Assembly (NCBI RefSeq): GCF_030272615.1
Contig: NC_081414.1
Coordinates: 812,609,069 to 812,673,068, forward strand
Reading direction: 5' to 3'
Length of the DNA stretch: 64,000 nucleotides
From: Cryptomeria japonica
Taxonomy: Eukaryota > Streptophyta > Pinopsida > Cupressales > Cupressaceae
Shown here: positions 58,201 through 64,000 of the stretch, one piece after another
How the letters are laid out: every line of letters starts with the position of its first letter
How positions within the stretch are numbered: position 1 is the first letter of the stretch
Notes under the pieces: generated by a model
Told to the model about the DNA's origin: nothing
What the model saw: only the letters and a program-made list of their open reading frames with translations
Databases searched by the model: none
Translations under genes and position numbers: made by a program

Positions 58201-58305
58201 ATACATAAATTTGGCAATAATGCCTATGAGTTAGGATTACCTCCAAACTTGAGCATATCCCCAATTTTCAATATATGTGATTTGTATCCATACAAAGGGT
58301 CTTAG
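55237..58305 (+). pseudogene. pol: Chromovirus pol: protease end, RT, RNase H, integrase
   Basis: One frame throughout, with a dozen or so stops and no frameshift. The first codons (VAIEMVNKLQLKRLPHTNPY, then ILPMDACHLLLGCPWQYD) are the C-terminal part of a chromovirus protease; its DTG/DSG active site is absent. RT follows with [50 protein letters not shown] and catalytic YLDD near 56257-56268. RNase H has VYTDNHALSFL. Integrase runs 57373-58305, preceded by its HHCC half at 57121-57354. The stops fit TGG/CAG/CGA to TGA/TAG changes. Confidence 0.9.
57373..58305 (+). CDS. Chromovirus integrase (intact segment, 310 codons)
   Basis: Zinc-finger cysteines C4 and C7 (EKCSICQRAKG). DDE residues are D36 (LSMDFVLDLP), D97 (IVSDRDTKF) and E133 (NGQTEMVKKS). 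The GPY/F module (KVGDLVLAYLTKERLPKG; KIGPLKVIHKFGNNAYEL) and SISPIFNICDLYPYKG are typical of Reina-like chromoviruses. This is the best-preserved part of the element. Confidence 0.92.
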   Translation: MEKCSICQRAKGTSTNAVLYQSLAIPTRPWECLSMDFVLDLPRTPRGYDSVFFIVDRFSKMAHFVLCKCTNDAPYIAGLLLKKVVWIHGLPVSIVSDRDTKFVSHFWRTLWKKLGTKFSFSSAYNSQSNGQTEMVKKSLGNLLRCLTKQQGQAWDLVLGQAEYAYDDSVNRSTSWSPFEIVYGCHSRGILELRDLIPMDHISAQGENFVDNIKEIHEQVKKMLQQHNKKYKALANKKRREVHYKVGDLVLAYLTKERLPKGQPSKLYMKKIGPLKVIHKFGNNAYELGLPPNLSISPIFNICDLYPYKGS

Positions 58306-58578
58306 ACAATAACAAATCAAGAAGAACCTACTATTATGGAAGATGTGGACTGGTTGCAATATTTACCTCCAAGCCAATCGGTCACATTGGAATGCATTTT
58401 GGATTCTAAGGTTGTGAAAAAGACTAGGAAAGGAGTCTATAGATACTATCTGATCAAATAGATAGGGCTACCCGAGTAAGAGGTTACATAGATGTCAAAG
58501 AAAGAAATCATACAACATGGTACCACTATCTAAGCTTTATCCACTCAAGAGACTTGAGTTTTTATTACCCATGGAGCA
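58306..58578 (+). pseudogene. Chromovirus chromodomain and pol C-terminus
   Basis: In frame with integrase after a TAG at 58303. It reads DVDWLQYLPPSQSVTLECIL, then DSKVVKKTRKGVYRYYLIK and MSKKEIIQHGTT, with four stops. This matches the chromodomain found after integrase in chromoviruses, which directs insertion to marked chromatin. The frame continues across the polypurine region (THGAW) into the 3' LTR. Confidence 0.8.
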
Positions 58579-58682
58579 TGGTACAAGAGCACTTGAACAA
58601 TTTTGTTGTGTAGATTCCAGGACTTTGGAATCATGTGAATTTTGGTTTGTAATAGGTTCAATAGTTTAGTGAATAAGTACTC
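58579..58682 (+). repeat. Chromovirus 3' LTR, first 104 bp only
   Basis: TGGTACAAGAGCACTTGAAC and the following sequence match 23691-23796 with few differences, up to AATAAGTACT. The copy ends where the Tat-3 LTR begins. Confidence 0.85.
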
Positions 58683-59913
58683 TGTAGCATGTAAAATTCA
58701 TCTTTAAATTCAATCATTCAATTATGATCAAAGGAAAATCATGAATCTCTATCTAATCAAAGAATTCTAACAAACAGACAATGAAATAACACAGTCAAAT
58801 CAAAATAGGAATTATAAATTAATTCAATCAAAACTCCCTATTTTGTGACTGCGTATAGCTTCCATTTCTCTTATCTTCTCTGTGGTATGATGGTTCTCAG
58901 ATATTGTGTTGGCAAATTGCAAGTGACACAAAGATTCAAATTTCGTAATTCAGAGTAAATTGTCCAGGATTTAGGAGGATTGAAAATGGAGATTGAATGC
59001 TCAATTTATAGATTTTTAGAGAAGATTGATTGAAAGGTGGAACAAATTGATCAAGAGGTGGAACTCATGTGATCTCATCTGAAAATTGATAGTTGAACTG
59101 TTGATTTGGAGGTCAAACAAAATAGATTGAATAGATTAATGGAGTTAATTGATTGAGAAAAAGCTAACTAAAGGAAGAAAAAAAATGATTGGAGGAAATA
59201 AAGAGGATGACAAAGAGAACTTTATTTAAAAAAGCTAACTAGAAGATGGAAATAGAGATTGGAGAGATAATGATTTAATTAATTAATTTAGCATGTACTT
59301 GCACTTTAATTTAGATTTTCAATTTAATCTTTGCATGAAATTTTAATTCAAATATTGAATTTATTTTAAATTCAATTTAGTATTTGAATATATTTAGAAC
59401 TTTGACTTTGATTTTCAATTTAATCTTTGAAATCATGCACATGTATTTGAATTTGGAAGAAATTAGAAGAATTAATTAGTTAATTAAATAATTTAAAGAA
59501 ACTATTTAATTATTTAGAAATTAAATTTTAATTAAATAATAAAGATTATTTGAATTAAAGGATTAAATCATAATTAATTAAATAATAAATATTTAATTAA
59601 TATTTAGAAGAGGGTTGAATGATTAGATGATTAGAGACAGAAATTGAGAATTAATTTATTTAAATAATAAAGATTATTTAAATTGGGGAATTAATCTGAA
59701 TTAATTAAATAATAAATATTTAATTAATATTTAGAAAATGGTTAAAATGATTAAATGATGATAGAAATAGAAAATAAAATAATTAGTAAGATGGCAAGGA
59801 AATATCAAATTAGAAGAAATAGTTATTTAAATTAATTAAATATTTACATAATTATTTAATCAATTAGATGAATAATTAGTACATGATCAATGAGACATTT
59901 TTAGGTGTCTACA
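58683..59913 (-). repeat. 3' LTR of Tat-3 (1,231 bp)
   Basis: On minus it starts TGTAGACACCTAAAAATG and ends ACATGCTACA, giving a TGTAG/CTACA terminal inverted repeat. It is rich in TTTAATTAA/AATAATAAATATTTAATT blocks, as in the Tat-1 LTR start. The left edge is fixed by the chromovirus LTR sequence. Confidence 0.8.
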
Positions 59914-59930
59914 TTTGCCCCTCTTTGAGA
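59914..59930 (-). promoter_or_regulatory. Polypurine tract of Tat-3
   Basis: On minus TCTCAAAGAGGGGCAAA directly precedes TGTAGACACC. Confidence 0.78.
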
Positions 59931-60840
59931 CAATGTCAAAACAACGTCGTTTCAAAGAAAACAAAAAATTCTACCCCAGTATGCCCCGGTGATACTTAGG
60001 GTGTATTGCCCCCTCGAGAGATTGTTTGTGCATTAAAGACATGAATGATCTCTCAAAAAAAGAAGAATGTTAGATAGAAGAATAGTTAGTTGATTAGAGA
60101 TAGAGATAGGTGATGTGAAGATGATATTGAGATAGAAATTGAGAGAATAGATCTTACAATGAAATAGAATGATGTTAGATGATAGAAAATGATTTAGAAA
60201 GAGATGATGAGAAAAGAATCAACAAACTAGCAATAAGCAAATGAGATGAAATAAGAATGATTGAATGAATCACGAACCTGTGTCATTATTTATTGTACAA
60301 TATATCTTCATCATTGGGCCTTATTATTGAAAAATGAAGCTTAACACATCAGGGTATAAGGAACCAAGATGTAAAGATGTCTCATTGTAGAAACAAACAC
60401 ATAGAAAACAAGTAGCAAACAAAGAAAAAGATAATGCCCATCATGGATCCTCTAGTCACTTGTGGACATCCTTGAGTAGCATAGAAACATAATCTGTCAC
60501 CAAATGATAAAAGATAAAGACTGACCTGGATAAAATTCAGCAGCTATACTGACCTTGTGCCTTCGTTCTCGGTTTCTTGATGTGATAGTTGATAATGCCT
60601 GATCTCATAAAGTTGTGGACCCCGTTTAAGACTGACCTATCTAATTTTGAGTGTATCCTCTTCTATTTAAGACAAGATAATGATCACTTTGATATGGATA
60701 TGATATGATTGATAAGACAATTTGATCAGTTAGTTGCAGATGTTTGACTGGATAGTTGTATCTTTTGTTAACTTCGTGCAAAGTGTTTGTTGGATATCTG
60801 CTAGGGTATTTGTTTCTCACAAGACATTTTATTGCAAGTT
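59931..60840. other. Tat-3 3' non-coding region
   Basis: A/G-rich on plus (GATAGAGATAG, GATGATGAGA), without coding frame or named motif. Confidence 0.5.
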
Positions 60841-61372
60841 TTTTGATTGATTGGTTTTTTATTTTTAGTTCTTTTCCAAGAGCTTTTTCAATGATTTTGG
60901 ATTATGTAGATCGATATTTAAATGTTTTTGGTTGATTTTCGGGAGATTATAAGGATGCTTTTGGTTGATTTTTTCAAGACATTATATGGATGTTTTTTGG
61001 TATTTTTTCAGAACAATATGTGAATGTGTTTGGTATTTTTTCAGGACATTATATCAATGTGTTTGGTATTTTTTCAGGACATTAGATGAATGTTTTTGGT
61101 ATTTTTAAGTTTTCAATGTTTTTGGATTTTTAAGTTTTTCATTGTTTTTGGATTTTTAAGTTTTTCATTGTTTTTGGATTTTGATTTTTTCATTGTTTTT
61201 GGATTTTTTTTAGGACATTATATGATTTTTGGAATTTTTTTAAGGCTTTATATGATTTTTAGAATGTTTTTCAGGACTTTATATGATTTTTGGAATTTTT
61301 TTCAGGACTTTATATGATGTTTTAGGATTTTTTTAGGACTTTATATGATTTTTAGGATTTTTTCAGTTATGC
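60840..61372. repeat. T-rich irregular tandem repeat in Tat-3
   Basis: It has repeated TTTTTCAGGACATTATAT (near 60980-61085), TTTTTAAGTTTTTCATTG (61100-61200) and TTTTAGGACTTTATATGA (61200-61360), in units of about 20-40 bp. It lies near the polypurine tract, the same place as the repeats in Tat-1. A 75-codon frame at 61090-61317 is only the repeat read through. Confidence 0.85.
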
Positions 61373-63124
61373 CCCCAATGCGCAGACCTGTATGACATGA
61401 TGATCTGCAGAATGCATGTGGAGAGAATGAATTTTTGACATGACCTATGTTAATGCAATATGCATGATGAAGATGCATTTCCTATTCGAACAAGGTTAAC
61501 TGTGTTTGTTTGAAATTTTATAATACACTAATTGAAATGGAGGTACAAAGCATTTAGTATATAAGTGGTCAATCGATCCCTAAGGTCCTTTGGAACATCT
61601 AAATTAACATACTTAGTGACTAGGATTTATAAATGAGACGTAGAAAACTTTCCCATTGATTCTTGAAAATTTGATCTTCTTTTGCCCATGTGTGTGCAAA
61701 TGAGTTAATTCCTTCTCTTATGTTCACTAAAGATCCTTAGCATCCTATATGACTAGCTACATGGATTATCCTAACTTCAAAAGCATCTCGAATAGAGCCT
61801 TGCTGTTGGCAAGCTTTTAGAGCTTCGACGAGGTTATAGACTGTAATTTCTCAAATATTGCTCCATTGCAGTAGGCATTCATAGCCCTGATAGAGTTACT
61901 TGCATGTTCCCATAGTCAAGTTTTTTTTGTCGCACTTGCATGCATGATATTTCAGTTATATATCATTGCTCTTTTTCCTTAAGATGAATTTGGCATAGCT
62001 CTTTATCTTTTTATTTTCTTGTCGTGACTTGTAAGTAATGAAACCTACTTGGGTGTGACAATTACAGTGGCACTAAAGTAGAATTTTAGATTTTTCACTA
62101 GTCATATGATCAACTAGGTATCTAGAATGAATTAGAGATCTTCTTAATATGTTTGAGATATAGCAATAGATAGATTTTGGGTTAACAAGTCTCAAATAGT
62201 GAAATCATTACCCAACCATAAGTAAAGAGTCGTCATAGGGTGATGTTGAAAATGAATGACCTTAGGACCTCAAAGACTTCATGTCCTAATATCTAAGAAA
62301 GGAGATGATCCTTGCTTCTCTTAAAAGAAAATAGATGATAAACATAGATAGATGCCTTGTTTTATTGGTGCTTCTATATGAAAATGCAAAAACTTTGCAA
62401 ATGTGATGCATTTAAAAAAGAAACTATATGTGATGCGGTCTTTTGAATACTATGATATGCAATGTGCGAAAGTAAAACCTAAACTAACCCAGCCCTTAGG
62501 TATAATATCATTTAAGGTGCATGTTGTTCATAGGGTCAGGGAGTTTTGTGTAGGTACTTCATTGGTCTTTGTTTGAAAAGTCAAATAAAGATTTCTTTTT
62601 CGATAGGATATAAGGACTCAGCCAAGTGTACATGTTCAACATCTCCAATATTGATTTCTTTAGATTTTTTAGTTTGTGGATCATCATAAGGAAATCTAGC
62701 TCTGGAACCCATGAATTCAGCTATAGCCTTATCAATTTTAAAGCAATCCAACTGTAGTAGATTCTCTTGCCCCCAGTCTTTCAAGTGTAGGTATATGAGA
62801 CAAATAGATTCTAGTTTTTAAGTTGTGACATGAGTAGGTGCTATGCCTATTTTTATTGATGCACTTGAAGAGTATGATGAAGCCAACTAGGTGTCAATCT
62901 CATTCGTTGGTGCTATGCTTATTTTTGTCACTACATTAGAATTTGATGATAAATCACATATAATTGTTGATAAGTTACTCTATGTAGTATGATCTAGATT
63001 GGTGATTTCATTGAAAAGGGGTTCATGAACAACTTGTGTAGAGGGGTTATGAGAGAGACTAGGAGAAATGACAATGGGATCTTGTTTAGGAGGTGGATGT
63101 TGGATGGGACATGAAAGAACATCT
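61373..63124. other. Tat-3 upstream 3' region, no clear gene
   Basis: AT-rich sequence with short broken frames. GGTGCTATGCCTATTTTTATT (near 62840) and GGTGCTATGCTTATTTTTGTC (near 62910) form a small imperfect direct repeat. One 67-codon minus frame is listed separately. Confidence 0.45.
62581..62784 (-). CDS. Small unknown ORF (67 codons)
   Basis: It starts MKDWGQENLLQLDCFKIDKA and ends with IEKEIFI. I do not recognise it. It may be a leftover of a longer extra ORF of Tat-3, since Tat elements often carry one between integrase and LTR. It could also be chance; the weak evidence is its low-complexity-free composition. Confidence 0.25.
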   Translation of the reverse strand: MKDWGQENLLQLDCFKIDKAIAEFMGSRARFPYDDPQTKKSKEINIGDVEHVHLAESLYPIEKEIFI

Positions 63125-64000
63125 TGTTAGGCCCAATATAGAAATCTAATGTACTGAGAGGGGAGGGGTGAATTAGTACTCCAAAAAATTTCTCTGATAA
63201 TAACCTTACTATTATGCATAGACAGAATAGTGTAGTAACATAAAATAAAACTATAATCAATAGATAACAATCATATATGATTCACTCCATAACACATATA
63301 TTTTGGTCATGCAGAAACTCTTGGTTAGAGAGAAAAACTATGGTGGGGATGGCACCCACAACTTCACTACTGCAATAATAAAGAATGCTCGGTTAGAGCT
63401 ACATTTAGCTATTTCTGATAGCTTACCCTGTTAGGAGTATCAAGATCAGTTAGATCTACCTTACTAAAGGATTTTTTACAACACTATATAAGTGTAGCAC
63501 CTAGTTAAAGGATTTACAATTTATAGACTTGGTTAGAGTCTTTTACCTTGTTAAAGGTTTCTCTTACAACTTCAAAATATTACAATAAAATCATTACAAA
63601 TATCTGCAACTTTACATCTAAAATGCTAAAGCAGATTCTATGTGCTTTGAATAAGATTACCTAGCTTGTAGCATACCTCGGTAACCCATAATGAAACTCA
63701 GTAAACCCTTTTGTTTACTTTGTTCTTCGACTATTCACTGATAACCTTCTCAGTGACCTCTTTGTATCTCTGTAACAGTCTTCCTTCATGCATACACTCT
63801 GTTATCTCTTATTGCGTCTCATATATCTAACCCTAGAATCATGTTGTATAAATAGATCTCTTAAAGCGGTGATCTGATTCATTGCTTCGATCTTACAAAA
63901 GATTCTTCAAATGAATAACTAAACAAAATATCTCATTGGTTAGATTGACATACACAATTTCATAGTGCAATTCCTAATGCAAAAATGGTTAGATGTGCCT
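63125..64000 (-). repeat. Copia-type LTR (partial), runs beyond the window
   Basis: The plus-strand left edge is TGTTAGGCCCAATATAG. The following AGAGGGGAGGGGTGAATTAG, TTGTTAAAGGTTTC and ATGCTAAAGCAGATTCTATG parallel the copia LTRs at 28044 and 34162 (AGAGGGGGGGTGAATCA; ATGCTAAAGCAGATTCTTAT). It is a related but different family, probably in minus orientation as well. The right edge is outside the window. Confidence 0.65.

Larger units (their letters stand above)
23691..58682 (+). mobile_element. Reina-like chromovirus (Ty3/gypsy), split by about 28.8 kb of later DNA
   Basis: Left part: 5' LTR 23691-25295, PBS and gag (to about 26441). Right part: end of protease, RT, RNase H, integrase, chromodomain, then the first ~100 bp of the 3' LTR (55237-58682). 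The GPY-plus-chromodomain C-terminus and the pol frame running into the 3' LTR resemble the Reina lineage. The active-site part of the protease is missing at the junction. The 3' LTR is cut at 58682 by Tat-3. Both parts carry many stops but no visible frameshift. Confidence 0.85.
58683..63124 (-). mobile_element. Tat-3: 3' part of a minus-strand Tat-like element
   Basis: On minus the LTR (58683-59913) starts TGTAGACACC after the polypurine tract. Upstream lie a T-rich tandem repeat (on plus) and non-coding DNA with one small unknown ORF. The LTR start and polypurine tract match Tat-1. No pol is seen before the sequence changes to a copia LTR at 63125. Left flank: chromovirus LTR. Confidence 0.7.

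Noticed and set aside
61090..61317. 75-codon Phe-rich frame
   Set aside because: Read-through of a T-rich tandem repeat.

Overview
The window looks like intergenic DNA from a seed plant with a very large, repeat-rich genome, most likely a conifer. That assignment is an inference from the kinds and density of elements. I found no convincing host gene, tRNA, rRNA or CRISPR array. Almost every base can be assigned to nested retrotransposons, most of them broken by stop codons.

Layout. (1) 1-11318: a Ty3/gypsy element of the Tat group on + (Tat-1), cut off at its 5' side by the window. It carries a pol frame (G-patch, RT, RNase H, second archaeal-type RNase H, integrase), an antisense plant-mobile-domain ORF, two tandem-repeat blocks, a polypurine tract and a 3' LTR. 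(2) 11319-13530 and 21709-23690: decayed pieces of a minus-strand Tat-like element (Tat-2; protease-like and gag-like). They are split by a minus-strand LINE at 13548-21691 with a perfect 17-bp target-site duplication. The LINE carries a third coding block after ORF2. (3) 23691-26441 and 55237-58682: a plus-strand Reina-like chromovirus with 5' LTR, PBS, gag, RT/RNase H/integrase, chromodomain and the first ~100 bp of its 3' LTR. It is split by about 28.8 kb of later DNA. (4) Inside it: a plus-strand LTR-like piece (26442-28043), a minus-strand Ty1/copia element with both LTRs (28044-35671), and a minus-strand tandem array (35671-55236). The array has nine ~1.42-kb LTRs alternating with ~0.77-kb internal domains, at a period of 2186-2188 bp. 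(5) 58683-63124: the 3' part of another minus-strand Tat-like element (Tat-3). (6) 63125-64000: part of a copia-type LTR.

The array is the most remarkable object. Each internal domain has a tRNA-Met-type PBS and one ORF for a basic coiled-coil protein of unknown function, and no pol. LTR ends, PBS and the pol-end/LTR junction match the chromovirus in which the array sits, so it looks like a non-autonomous derivative of that lineage. Six consecutive internal domains share one nonsense codon. This points to amplification at DNA level (recombination between LTRs) rather than repeated transposition.

Other notable points are the LINE with an extra coding block inside its TSDs, the antisense PMD ORF, and a degenerate 60-bp higher-order repeat that keeps exact register for 480 bp. 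The chromovirus pol also carries many stop codons with no visible frameshift, as expected from methyl-cytosine decay.
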